Positions 48,773 to 57,772 of a DNA stretch of 64,000 bases are shown piece after piece. Numbering within the stretch: the first letter of the stretch is position 1; every line of letters starts with the position of its first letter. Source of the DNA: Novosphingobium sp. CECT 9465 (GTDB lineage: Bacteria > Pseudomonadota > Alphaproteobacteria > Sphingomonadales > Sphingomonadaceae); the NCBI RefSeq assembly GCF_920987055.1, contig NZ_CAKLBX010000001.1, positions 1,164,501 to 1,228,500 of the forward strand, read 5' to 3'. The position numbers and the translations under genes were made by a program. The notes beneath the pieces were generated by a model, which was not told the origin of the DNA, made no database searches, and saw only the letters and a list, made by a program, of their open reading frames with translations.

Positions 48773-51244
48773 ATGCAAGAACCACTGAAAATCACGGGGG
48801 AAACCCGGCATCGCTCGCATGCCCGCAATTTCATGCGGGGGGTCGCTGCCCTTCTGGCCTGCACGGCCCTGACGGGTCCGGCGTTTGCGCAGGAAGCAGC
48901 CGATGCGGAAGAACCGCCGAAGGACGAAATCGTCGTCACCGGCTCGCTCAATGCGCTTCCGCTCAAGGACGTCGGCTCGATCTTCGGCTTCGACAAGAAT
49001 CTGGTCGAAACACCGCGCTCGGCTTCTTCCATCTCGAAGGAGCAGATGGAGCGCTTTGGCGTGACCGAAATCTACGATCTCGTCGCGCAGTCGCCAGGGA
49101 CGTTTACCAATTCGTTCTTCGGCGTGGGCGGCGCGCTCGACATTCGCGGCACACCCGGCGAAGTCTATTTCCGCGGCGTCCGCCGTCTCGACAATCCCGG
49201 CAACTACCCGACGCCGATCGGTGCATCGGACCGCATCGATATCGTGCGCGGCCCGGCCTCGCCGATCTACGGTCCATCAAAGACCGGCGGATACATGAAC
49301 TTCGTGCCAAAATCGGCGCGCGTTGCGGGCGGGGCCTATATGGACAGTCCCGAAGGCCAGCTTTCCTACACAACCGGGAGCTGGAGCAAGAGCGTACTTT
49401 CGGCTGACCTGCGCGGCCCCGGCAAGATCGGGACGCAGGAATTCGGTTATAGCCTTTACGCCGAAGTCGAGAATTCGGGCAGCTATTACCGCAACATGAG
49501 CACGAAGCAGACGATCCTGCAGGCAGCGTTCGACACTGACATCGCGCCGAACCTGCGGCTTGAGTTCGGCGGCATGTACCATGATTTCAAGGGCCAGCAG
49601 AATGGTGGCTGGAACCGCCTGACGCAGGATCTGGTCGACAACAGCAATTACATCACGGGGTCTGCAAAGCCGCTGGATACCAGTGGCGATGGGCAAATAT
49701 CGCATGAGGAAGCAGCGGCCGCCAATGGCGGGTTTGGCCTTAATCCGTTTGGCAGCGCTTTTTGCTCGACCCCGCCGTTCGCGAATCCCTTCGGAGGTTT
49801 GACCAACGACTGTCTCGCCACGTTATATCCCGATTCGGGGCTGACGAATGTTGGCACAGCCAAACTGGACCGGCGCAATACACTGACGGCCGAAGATGAT
49901 AAGCTCAACAACCTGGCCAAGACAGCCTATGTCGATCTTATCTTTGATGCTGGCAACGATCTGGAGATCAAAAACCAGTTTTTCTACGATGGCTATACCA
50001 ACCTTAACGAAAACCAGTACGGCTTTTCGCAGATTCATGATTCCTGGGTGATAGAGAACCGTGTTGTCATTGCAAAGACATTCAACAGCACGGCCGGAAA
50101 GTTCTCATTCCAGATATCTCCATCAATTCGCTACACCAGTTTCGAACATGGTGATGATTTCAATTATGAATACTTCCACAGGGTTGATCTGACGCAGGGA
50201 TACAATGCTCTTTCAGATCGTTTACTGTCGACGGAATGCAATTGCAATTATACATCGTACAATCGCGGCAATTACACGGACCTGGGTTTCGCGGGCCTTG
50301 CCAATCTGGACTTCAACTTTGGTCTGGATGTGACACTCGGCGCGCGCTACGATCACATCAAGGTTGAAACGGCAGACGTTGCCGCCTTGCTGGAAGATCC
50401 AGCCGCCGCAGGCTCCGCCAATACATCGAAGGGCGGCTGGTCGTGGTCAGCCAGCGCCAACTACAAGCTGCCGTTCGGACTGGTACCTTATGTTACGGTA
50501 TCACGGCAGGCCACGGTAATTGCAGGGCAAGGGGCTGAAATCACCGTAAGTGACGCGCTTTCGGGTGCGTTCATCAGCGCATCCAAACTTTACGAAGGCG
50601 GCATCAAGGGTTCGTTTCTCGATAGCCGGCTTTATGCGGCGGTCTCGGTTTACAAGCAGACCCGCGTAGATCGCAACGCTCAGGCGATTGTGACCAACCA
50701 GGCCGTTCAAACCAAGGGTATCGAAGCCGAATTGCGCTGGTCTGTTAACTCTAACCTGCTGATTTCGGCGAACTATACCAAAACCAAAGTCGAGAATTTG
50801 ACGGCAATTGGCGATGGTGTGCTGTTCAGCTTCTTTGGAATTGATGACTTGCCCGGTCTGGACCCGGCATTGCATCTCGGTGGCCAGCCAATCGGGCTTG
50901 TGCCAATTCCGAATGCGGATGCATCACGCCGTGCAGGCATTCCTGAAGACCTCTATTCAGCTACGGCAACCTATTCGTTTGAAAACGGGATTGCCTTGGC
51001 TGGTAGCATCACTCGCGTACCTTCGGTGTTTTCAGGCCAATCGCAGGCTGTTCAGCTCCCCGCCTATACGCTCGTCGACGGTAGCATTTCATACACCACT
51101 GGACCGTTCCTGTTGCGTGCAGTGGTCAAGAACGCCACCAACGCCAAGTACTTCCGCGCCAACTTCACCGAACTGTTCGGCAGCAGCATCGCGTTGCCGG
51201 AACGTCCGCGCAGTTGGCAGGCTTCGGTCGTCTACAAGTTCTGA
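48773..51244 (+). CDS. TonB-dependent receptor with an embedded EF-hand-like loop
   Basis: 823 residues starting at ATG 48773, preceded by AAGGGGGG; an alternative start is ATG 48833 (MRGVAALLACTALTG). Signal peptide to about FAQEA, then plug text SASSISKEQMERFGVTEIYDLVAQSPG and DRIDIVRGPASPIYGPSKTGG, and a barrel ending with QASVVYKF. Residues 302-313 (DTSGDGQISHEE) match a calcium-binding EF-hand loop, unusual inside an outer-membrane barrel protein. Position next to the deaminase and nucleoside genes suggests uptake of nucleosides, purines or their oligomers. Confidence 0.93.
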   Translation: MQEPLKITGETRHRSHARNFMRGVAALLACTALTGPAFAQEAADAEEPPKDEIVVTGSLNALPLKDVGSIFGFDKNLVETPRSASSISKEQMERFGVTEIYDLVAQSPGTFTNSFFGVGGALDIRGTPGEVYFRGVRRLDNPGNYPTPIGASDRIDIVRGPASPIYGPSKTGGYMNFVPKSARVAGGAYMDSPEGQLSYTTGSWSKSVLSADLRGPGKIGTQEFGYSLYAEVENSGSYYRNMSTKQTILQAAFDTDIAPNLRLEFGGMYHDFKGQQNGGWNRLTQDLVDNSNYITGSAKPLDTSGDGQISHEEAAAANGGFGLNPFGSAFCSTPPFANPFGGLTNDCLATLYPDSGLTNVGTAKLDRRNTLTAEDDKLNNLAKTAYVDLIFDAGNDLEIKNQFFYDGYTNLNENQYGFSQIHDSWVIENRVVIAKTFNSTAGKFSFQISPSIRYTSFEHGDDFNYEYFHRVDLTQGYNALSDRLLSTECNCNYTSYNRGNYTDLGFAGLANLDFNFGLDVTLGARYDHIKVETADVAALLEDPAAAGSANTSKGGWSWSASANYKLPFGLVPYVTVSRQATVIAGQGAEITVSDALSGAFISASKLYEGGIKGSFLDSRLYAAVSVYKQTRVDRNAQAIVTNQAVQTKGIEAELRWSVNSNLLISANYTKTKVENLTAIGDGVLFSFFGIDDLPGLDPALHLGGQPIGLVPIPNADASRRAGIPEDLYSATATYSFENGIALAGSITRVPSVFSGQSQAVQLPAYTLVDGSISYTTGPFLLRAVVKNATNAKYFRANFTELFGSSIALPERPRSWQASVVYKF

Positions 51245-51257
51245 CGACCTTTCGGAA

Positions 51258-51286
51258 CGAGGGGCGGTACTCTCCCGCCGTCCCTC
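51258..51286 (+). terminator. Weak hairpin after the TonB receptor
   Basis: CGAGGG and GCGG pair with CCGC and CCCTCG, with a short bulge. No T-run follows, so read-through to the downstream genes is expected. Confidence 0.35.
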
Positions 51287-51317
51287 GCTCTGACCGACTT
51301 TTCAAGGTTTCCAAACC

Positions 51318-52433
51318 ATGCGATTTTTCGCGCGCCTTGCGCTTTCCGCTGCGGCCCTCCTGGCTGGAGCATCTCAGGTCCATGCGGCCCCTGCCGCCGA
51401 TGCCGCGACAATCGCCGCTGTTAAATCGTGCGCGCCAGCGCGGCCCTGTGCGGCCAAACTGCCGGTGCGCGTGGTTGTCGTCACCATGTTCGAGATCGGT
51501 GCGGACACCGGCGACAAGCCGGGCGAGTTCCAGTTGTGGAAGGAGCGGCGCAACCTTTCGGTCACGTTGCCCTTCCCGCAAGGGTGGCACGATCTGGCCT
51601 ACGATCCCCAGACCGGTGTGCTGGCCATCGTCACCGGCATGGGTTCGATCAGGTCTGCCACCGCCACACTGGCGCTGGGGCTGGACGATCGACTCGACCT
51701 TTCGCGCGCCTACTGGCTGGTTGCGGGTATTGCCGGGATCGATCCTGAGGACGCCTCGGTGGGTTCGGCAGCATGGGCGCGCTTTCTGATCGATGGCGAC
51801 ATCGCGCACGAGATCGATGCGCGCGAAATTCCTGACGGCTGGAAAAGCGGCTATTTCGCGCTCCACAGCAAGGGGCCGTCGGACCCTACACCACTGCCGC
51901 CGATCAATGGCGAGATGTTCGAGTTGAATCCCGCCTTGCAGGAATGGGCCTTCGCGCTGACCAGGGACATACCGCTGCCCGACGACAAGGTGATCGCGGC
52001 AGAGCGCAAGAAGTTCACAGGCTATCCCAATGCGCAGAAGCCGCCCTTCGTGTTGAAGGGCGATAACATGGCCGCGATGACATTCTGGCACGGCGCGAAG
52101 ATGACCCAGTGGGCCAATGACTGGACCGACTTCTGGACGCAAGGGAAGGGCGAATTCGTGACTTCCGCGATGGAGGAGACCGGCACGTTCCAGTCCATAG
52201 AGTATCTGACGAAAGTGGGCCGGGCCGACCGCGATCGGGTGATGGTGCTGCGCTCTGCCAGCAATTTCACCATGCCCCCGCCGGGCGAGGACCCTGCCGC
52301 CTATCTTCTGGGCGAGAACCAGGGCTATGCCGGGATGACCGCTGCGCTCGAAGCACTTTACCTTGTCGGTGGCAAAGTGGCGGACGAGATCACAGGCAAC
52401 TGGGATCGTTATGCCGAGGCGCCGCCGAAGTGA
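51318..52433 (+). CDS. Purine nucleoside permease (NUP) family protein, exported
   Basis: 371 residues with a clear signal peptide (ends ~VHAAPA). The NUP family signature is visible: PVRVVVVTMFEIGADTGDKPGEFQLW, GVLAIVTGMGSIRSATATLALGLD, YWLVAGIAGIDPEDASVGSAAWA and EETGTFQSIEYL. Bacterial members resemble nucleoside phosphorylases in fold rather than permeases, so it may bind or cleave nucleosides in the periplasm. It lies 73 bases downstream of the receptor and 15 bases before the 8-oxoguanine deaminase gene. Confidence 0.88.
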   Translation: MRFFARLALSAAALLAGASQVHAAPAADAATIAAVKSCAPARPCAAKLPVRVVVVTMFEIGADTGDKPGEFQLWKERRNLSVTLPFPQGWHDLAYDPQTGVLAIVTGMGSIRSATATLALGLDDRLDLSRAYWLVAGIAGIDPEDASVGSAAWARFLIDGDIAHEIDAREIPDGWKSGYFALHSKGPSDPTPLPPINGEMFELNPALQEWAFALTRDIPLPDDKVIAAERKKFTGYPNAQKPPFVLKGDNMAAMTFWHGAKMTQWANDWTDFWTQGKGEFVTSAMEETGTFQSIEYLTKVGRADRDRVMVLRSASNFTMPPPGEDPAAYLLGENQGYAGMTAALEALYLVGGKVADEITGNWDRYAEAPPK

Positions 52434-52448
52434 TGGTGCAAGGTTGAT

Positions 52449-53810
52449 ATGGCGCTGACGCTGATCCGCAACGCCGCTGTCGTCGCCACGATGGACGATG
52501 CGGGGACCGAAATCCCCGGCGGTGCGGTGGCGATGCGCGATGGCGTGGTGCTGGCGGTGGGGACGACGAGCGAGCTTGCGCCGCTGGCGGGGCACGCGGA
52601 CCAGATCGTCGAGGCGCAGGGCTGCGTGGTAACGCCCGGCCTCGTCAACACGCATCACCATCTTTACCAGACTCTCACCCGCGCAATGCCGGGAGCGACC
52701 GAGGCTTCGCTGTTCGGCTGGCTAAAGCGCCTTTATCCGATCTGGGCAAATTACACGCCCGACGATGTGTTCGCAGCAACGCAGCTTGGTCTTGCCGAAC
52801 TGGCGCTGTCAGGCTGCACGATGAGTTCGGATCACCTCTATCTCTTTCCGAACGGCATCACGCTTGACGATACGATCCATGCGGCGGCGGACATCGGCCT
52901 GCGCTTTCACGCCACGCGCGGCGGGATGAGCCTGGGCGAGAGCGCGGGCGGATTGCCGCCCGACAGCCTGGTCGAGCGCGAGGACGCGATCCTTGCCGAT
53001 TGCATCCGTGTGATCGACAGGTTTCACGATGGCGCAGACGGGGCAATGGTGCGTGTCGGCGTTGCGCCATGTTCGCCGTTCTCGGTAAGCCGGGAATTGA
53101 TGCGCGATGCGGCTCTGCTGGCGCGCGAAAAGGGGGCGATGCTCCACACCCATCTGGCCGAGGATGCCGATGATGTTGCGTTCAGTCTTGAACGCTTTGG
53201 CTGCCGACCCGGCCAATACGCCGAAGATCTCGGCTGGACCGGACCGGACGTGTGGCATGCCCACTGCGTTCAGCTCGATCACGGCGAGATCGATCTGTTT
53301 GCCCGCACCCGCACCGGCGTTGCACATTGTCCCGGCTCCAACTGCCGCCTCGGTTCGGGCGTCGCACCGGTGCGCCGCATGGTCGATGCGGGGGTAAACG
53401 TGGGGCTGGGAGTCGATGGTTCGGCCTCCAACGATTCGGGCAATTTGCTGGGCGAGGCGCGCCAGGCCCTGCTGCTTCAGCGCGTGACTCATGGCGCGAC
53501 AGCTTTCGCTACGCGTGAGGCATTGCGGCTGGCGACGCGTGGCGGGGCCGAAGTGCTGGGCCGCAGCGATCTTGGCAGCCTGACGCCGGGCAAGCGCGCC
53601 GATTGCGCGGTGTGGGATATGGGCACCGTCGCTTCCGCGGGCGTGTGGGACATGGTCGCGGGCCTTGTGCTCGCGCCGCCTTCGGGCGTGCGCGATCTGT
53701 TTGTCGAAGGCCGCGCCGTGGTGCGCGATGGCGAACTGGTGCGTACCACGCGCCGCGCGGTGGTTCGCGCGGCGCAGAAGTCCGTCAGCCGCCTGATGAC
53801 ACTGGCATAG
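52449..53810 (+). CDS. 8-oxoguanine deaminase (amidohydrolase superfamily)
   Basis: 453 residues. The amidohydrolase metal site is seen in NTHHHLYQTLTRAMPGA (HxH), HTHLAEDADD and GVDGSASNDSGN (catalytic Asp). The segment LFGWLKRLYPIWANYTPDD and CTMSSDHLYLFPNG match 8-oxoguanine deaminases more than guanine deaminase or AtzB. It would convert 8-oxoguanine to uric acid, feeding oxidised purines into the uric acid pathway, or deaminate related purines. Cytoplasmic, no signal. It lies 14 bases before the NCS2 permease. Confidence 0.88.
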   Translation: MALTLIRNAAVVATMDDAGTEIPGGAVAMRDGVVLAVGTTSELAPLAGHADQIVEAQGCVVTPGLVNTHHHLYQTLTRAMPGATEASLFGWLKRLYPIWANYTPDDVFAATQLGLAELALSGCTMSSDHLYLFPNGITLDDTIHAAADIGLRFHATRGGMSLGESAGGLPPDSLVEREDAILADCIRVIDRFHDGADGAMVRVGVAPCSPFSVSRELMRDAALLAREKGAMLHTHLAEDADDVAFSLERFGCRPGQYAEDLGWTGPDVWHAHCVQLDHGEIDLFARTRTGVAHCPGSNCRLGSGVAPVRRMVDAGVNVGLGVDGSASNDSGNLLGEARQALLLQRVTHGATAFATREALRLATRGGAEVLGRSDLGSLTPGKRADCAVWDMGTVASAGVWDMVAGLVLAPPSGVRDLFVEGRAVVRDGELVRTTRRAVVRAAQKSVSRLMTLA

Positions 53811-53824
53811 GAGGTGGGACGGTC

Positions 53825-55213
53825 ATGACCTCGCTCGGCTCGATCACTCGCGAACAGGCGCGCGACCCCGATTTCTTCCCCGGATATGGCCTCGCCGTTC
53901 CGCTCGGCATCCAGCACGTGTTGGCGATGTTCGTCTCGAACCTCACCCCGCCTATCATCGTGGCGGGCGCGGCAGGTTTCGGGTTCGGATCGCCCGATCC
54001 ATCGGATCTGATCTACATGATCCAGATGTCGATGCTGTTCGCCGGGATCGCCACGCTGATGCAGACGGTCGGCGTGGGGCCGGTAGGGGCGCGGCTGCCG
54101 CTGGTGCAGGGGACAAGCTTTGCCTATATCCCGGTGATGATCCCGATCGTCGCGGGCAAGGGCGTCAGTGCGATGGCGGACTTGACCACGGCCGCGCTGA
54201 TCGGCGGACTGGTCCATGCCGTCCTGAGCATTTTCGTCGGTCGGGTGCGCTTTGCCCTGCCGCCGCTGATCACCGGGCTGGTCGTGCTGATGATCGGCCT
54301 TTCGCTGATGCGTATCGGGGTGCAGTATTCTGCGGGCGGTGTGCCCGCCATTGGTACGCCTGCGTTCGGTGCGGCGCAAAGCTGGCTGCTGGCGGGAACG
54401 GTGGTGGTGGCCACATTGGGCCTGAAGTTCTTTGCGCGCGGCGTGTGGTCTACCGCTTCGGTGCTGCTTGGGCTGCTGGCCGGCTACGCGCTTGCGCTGG
54501 TGATGGGTCGCATTTCGTTCGACGCCGTGGCGCAGGCGCCCATCGCGATGCTGCCCAGCCCGCTTCACTTCGGCTTTGCCCTTTCCGCATCGGCTATCCT
54601 TGGTTTCGTCCTGACCGGCTTCGTCTCCTCGATCGAATCCATTGGCGATGTCGAGGCAATCTGCGAGGGCACGGCAGGGCGTCCTGCCACCGATGCCGAA
54701 TTGCAGGGGGCAGTCGCCGCCGATGGCGTGGGCACGGCGCTGGCGGCCGTATTCGGCGCCATGCCCAACACCACGTTCAGCCAGAACGTGGGTCTGATCG
54801 CGATTACCGGCATGATGAGCCGCCATGTGGTGACGCTCGGCGCGGTGTTCCTGGTGATCTGCGGGCTGGTGCCCAAGATCGGCGCGGTGATTACCACCAT
54901 CCCCATCGAAGTGCTCGGCGGCGGGGTGATCGTGATGTTTGGCATGGTCGCCTCGGCAGCGCTGTCGATGCTGGCTTCGGTGGACTGGAATCAGCGCAAC
55001 ATGCTGGTCTTCGGGGTCAGCCTTTCGCTTGCGCTCGGTCTCCAGCTAGAGCCGGAGGCGGTGGCGCATTTGCCTGAAACCGCTCGTGTCCTGCTCACGT
55101 CCGGGGTGTTGCCTGCTGCCGTGGTGGCGATTTTCCTGAACCTGCTGCTGCCGCATCATACGGCGGATGAGGAGCCTGCCGTCACTCCTCCAAACTTGTC
55201 TCCGGCGGAGTAA
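53825..55213 (+). CDS. NCS2 (nucleobase-ascorbate type) purine permease 1
   Basis: 462 residues from ATG 53825, with GGAGGTGGGA just upstream. Fourteen hydrophobic segments are expected; the family signature QNVGLIAITGM (QNxGxxxxT type) lies at ~residues 320-331. The motif LGIQHVLAMFVSNLTPP near the N-terminus and SIESIGDVEAICEG also match uric acid/xanthine transporters. Proton-coupled uptake of xanthine or urate across the inner membrane is the likely role, given its neighbours. Confidence 0.9.
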   Translation: MTSLGSITREQARDPDFFPGYGLAVPLGIQHVLAMFVSNLTPPIIVAGAAGFGFGSPDPSDLIYMIQMSMLFAGIATLMQTVGVGPVGARLPLVQGTSFAYIPVMIPIVAGKGVSAMADLTTAALIGGLVHAVLSIFVGRVRFALPPLITGLVVLMIGLSLMRIGVQYSAGGVPAIGTPAFGAAQSWLLAGTVVVATLGLKFFARGVWSTASVLLGLLAGYALALVMGRISFDAVAQAPIAMLPSPLHFGFALSASAILGFVLTGFVSSIESIGDVEAICEGTAGRPATDAELQGAVAADGVGTALAAVFGAMPNTTFSQNVGLIAITGMMSRHVVTLGAVFLVICGLVPKIGAVITTIPIEVLGGGVIVMFGMVASAALSMLASVDWNQRNMLVFGVSLSLALGLQLEPEAVAHLPETARVLLTSGVLPAAVVAIFLNLLLPHHTADEEPAVTPPNLSPAE

Positions 55214-55304
55214 CGATGCAAGACGGCGCTCTCTTTTTTGCAACGAACCGTGCCGATCATTGCGTTGGATCGGTAGGGGTGGGGAGGGCATAGCCAGAGC
55301 AGCC

Positions 55305-56441
55305 ATGGCCAATCGTTTCAGAATTCCCTCCGTCGATCCCTTTCTGCTGTGGCTGATCGGCACCGTCGCGCTCGCCAGCCTGCTGCCGGCGCGCGGGGCC
55401 GCGCTGGCAGCATTCGATATCGCCGCAGATGTTGCGATCGTGCTGCTGTTCTTCCTCCATGGTGCCAAGCTTTCGCGCCAGGCGATCGTTGCCGGGATGG
55501 GCAACTGGCGTCTTCATCTGATGACGCTGGCGTTCACTTATGCGCTGTTTCCCATCCTCGGCCTTGCTGCGGCGCGCATCACGGGATTGGTGATCGATCC
55601 GTCATTGGCCGTCGGGCTGCTGTTCCTGGCATTGTTGCCGTCCACCGTGCAGAGTTCCATTGCCTTTACCGCAATGGCCGGGGGCAACGTGGCAGCGGCG
55701 GTATGCAGCGCGTCACTTTCCAATTTGCTCGGTATAGTGCTCACGCCGTTGCTGGTGGCGCTGTTCATCCATTCGGGCGGCGCAGGCGGGATCGACGGAC
55801 TTGGGTCCGTGCAGAAAATCGCAACGCAATTGCTGCTGCCGTTCGTGGCCGGGCACCTGCTGCGTCCGCTGATCGGCAAGTGGGTGGACAGTCACAAGAA
55901 GCTGCTGCAGCCGGTGGATCGTTCGTCGATCCTGCTGGTGGTTTTTTCTGCTTTCAGCGCAGCGGTGGCCAATGGGGTCTGGCAGCGCGTGGGCGCCTTC
56001 GATCTGGCGGTGCTGTTGGCGGCTTCGGCGGTGATCCTCGGCATTGTCATCGCGGTGAACGGCGTGGCGGCGCGAGCAGCGGGCCTCCCGCGTGAAGACG
56101 CTATCGTCCTGCTGTTCTGCGGTTCGAAGAAAAGTCTCGTTTCCGGCGTGCCCATGGCGGGCGCTTTGTTTGCACCGGGGCAAGTCGGCATGGTGATTCT
56201 GCCGCTGATGATATTCCACCAGTTGCAATTGTTCATCTGCGCCTGGCTGGCAGGCCGTTATCGCGCGCAAGGAGAGGTTATAGCCGCCACGTCGATGCCG
56301 CCGCAGGGTGAAGGCGAAGTGCTGGCGCGCGCCGCGGCCATCGGCTTGCCGATCCCGGAAGAATGCCGGGCCGGCGTCGCCACCAATCTCGCATTGCTCA
56401 CCCGCCACGCCAGGACACTGGAGGGCGAGCGCGAAACATGA
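55305..56441 (+). CDS. BASS-type transporter fused to an AtzG/HpxX-like (DUF4089) C-terminal domain
   Basis: 378 residues from ATG 55305. Residues 1-~325 are a bile-acid:sodium-symporter (SBF_like/YfeH type) membrane protein: LLPARGAALAAFDIAADVAIVLLFFLHG, GGNVAAAVCSASLSNLLGI and FCGSKKSLVSGVPMAGALF. Such proteins normally end near HQLQLFICAWLAGRY. Here about 50 more residues follow, in which VLARAAAIGLPIPEECRAGVATNLALLTRHA reads like AtzG/HpxX, the small GatC-like partner of AtzE/HpxY amidases. The next gene is exactly such an amidase, overlapping by ATGA. An internal ATG at 56295 could also give the small subunit alone, but it has no ribosome site. Confidence 0.85.
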   Translation: MANRFRIPSVDPFLLWLIGTVALASLLPARGAALAAFDIAADVAIVLLFFLHGAKLSRQAIVAGMGNWRLHLMTLAFTYALFPILGLAAARITGLVIDPSLAVGLLFLALLPSTVQSSIAFTAMAGGNVAAAVCSASLSNLLGIVLTPLLVALFIHSGGAGGIDGLGSVQKIATQLLLPFVAGHLLRPLIGKWVDSHKKLLQPVDRSSILLVVFSAFSAAVANGVWQRVGAFDLAVLLAASAVILGIVIAVNGVAARAAGLPREDAIVLLFCGSKKSLVSGVPMAGALFAPGQVGMVILPLMIFHQLQLFICAWLAGRYRAQGEVIAATSMPPQGEGEVLARAAAIGLPIPEECRAGVATNLALLTRHARTLEGERET

Positions 56442-57772
56442 AAACTGCCGCCGCCATTGCCGCCGCCGTCCGAGGTGGCCAAGTGACCGCCACGGCGCTG
56501 GCGGAGCGCACGATTGCGGCGTTGCACGCCGACGCCCACGTCGCTGTCACGCGTGTTCTGGTCGAGCGCGCGCTTGGCGAAGCCGCCGCCGTCGATGCCA
56601 TGATCGCGCGGGGCAAGGATCCCGGTGTGCTGGCCGGGGTGCCTTATGGCGTGAAGGACTTGTTCGATGTGGCGGGCGTTACCACCACGGCAGGCTCCGC
56701 CGTTTACGCCAATGCCGCCCCCGCCAGCGCCGATGCGGAGGCCATTCACCGCCTGAAAGCCGCAGGGGCGGTGCTTTTCGCTACGCTCAACATGGATGAA
56801 TTCGCATACGGCTTTGCCACCATCAACGCGACCTACGGGACCACGCGCAACCCGCACGATCCGCAGCGGCTTGCCGGTGGATCGTCGGGTGGGTCGGCCG
56901 CCGTGGTTGCTGCGGGCCTGCTGCCGTTTACCCTGGGATCGGACACGAATGGTTCGATCCGTGTTCCCGCCAGCCTGTGCGGGCTTTACGGCCTTAAACC
57001 TGCGCATGCCTCGCTGCCGCTGGCGGGCACATTCCCCTTTGCGGAAAGCTTTGACGATATCGGGCCATTTACTGCCAGCCTTGAAGACATGGCGCTGGTG
57101 TGGGGTGTGCTGCGCAATGAACCTCTGGCTGAAACGCAAGGCGAAATCCGTATCGCCCGCCTTGGCGGCCGGTTTTGCGAGAATGCCGAACCTGCCCAGC
57201 TTGCCTCCATCGATGCCATCGCGCCGGACGCACCTCTGCTGGAGCTTCCCGATATTGCCCGCGCCCGCAGCGCCGCGTTCCTGATCACCGCCTACGAAGG
57301 CGGACACCTGCACCGCGAGACCCTTTCCACCAGTGCGCTTGTCTACGATCCGGCAGTGCGCGACCGTCTGATCGCAGGGGCGCTGCTGCCGGAGCAATTG
57401 TACGCAAAGGCCAGGGCTTTCCGGGCAGAGTTCCTTGCCCGCCTGAATGCGTTGATCGTGGATTTCGATGTCCTGCTGGCGCCCGCCACGCCTTGCACCG
57501 CGCCACTGATAGCCGACCCGCGCATCATGATCGACGGCGCGTTTTCCCCGGCGCGGGCGGATCTTGGCATTCATACCCAGCCGATCACCTTTACCGGCCT
57601 GCCATCGCTGGCGGTGCCGCTGCGCCGACCGGGCCAATTGCCGCTCGGCCTGCAACTGATCGGAAAGCCGGGGGGCGAAGGCATCTTGCTGGCGCTGGCC
57701 CGGCGGCTGGAAAATGAAGGTTTCACCGGCGTTACTGCGCCGGAACGGACATTTGCGGGGGAACTGACATGA
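56438..57772 (+). CDS. AtzE/HpxY-like amidase (amidase signature family)
   Basis: 444 residues from ATG 56438. The Lys-Ser-Ser amidase triad is visible: PYGVKDLFDVAG (Lys), LAGGSSGGSAAVVAAG (cis-Ser and neighbours) and LGSDTNGSIRVPASLCG (nucleophile Ser region). It lacks the glutaminase-specific tail of GatA and fits the AtzE group, which hydrolyses carboxybiuret in triazine degraders and is named HpxY in purine/oxalurate clusters. With the AtzG-like tail encoded just upstream it probably forms a GatCA-like complex. In this setting it could hydrolyse oxalurate or a related ureide. Confidence 0.88.
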   Translation: MKTAAAIAAAVRGGQVTATALAERTIAALHADAHVAVTRVLVERALGEAAAVDAMIARGKDPGVLAGVPYGVKDLFDVAGVTTTAGSAVYANAAPASADAEAIHRLKAAGAVLFATLNMDEFAYGFATINATYGTTRNPHDPQRLAGGSSGGSAAVVAAGLLPFTLGSDTNGSIRVPASLCGLYGLKPAHASLPLAGTFPFAESFDDIGPFTASLEDMALVWGVLRNEPLAETQGEIRIARLGGRFCENAEPAQLASIDAIAPDAPLLELPDIARARSAAFLITAYEGGHLHRETLSTSALVYDPAVRDRLIAGALLPEQLYAKARAFRAEFLARLNALIVDFDVLLAPATPCTAPLIADPRIMIDGAFSPARADLGIHTQPITFTGLPSLAVPLRRPGQLPLGLQLIGKPGGEGILLALARRLENEGFTGVTAPERTFAGELT

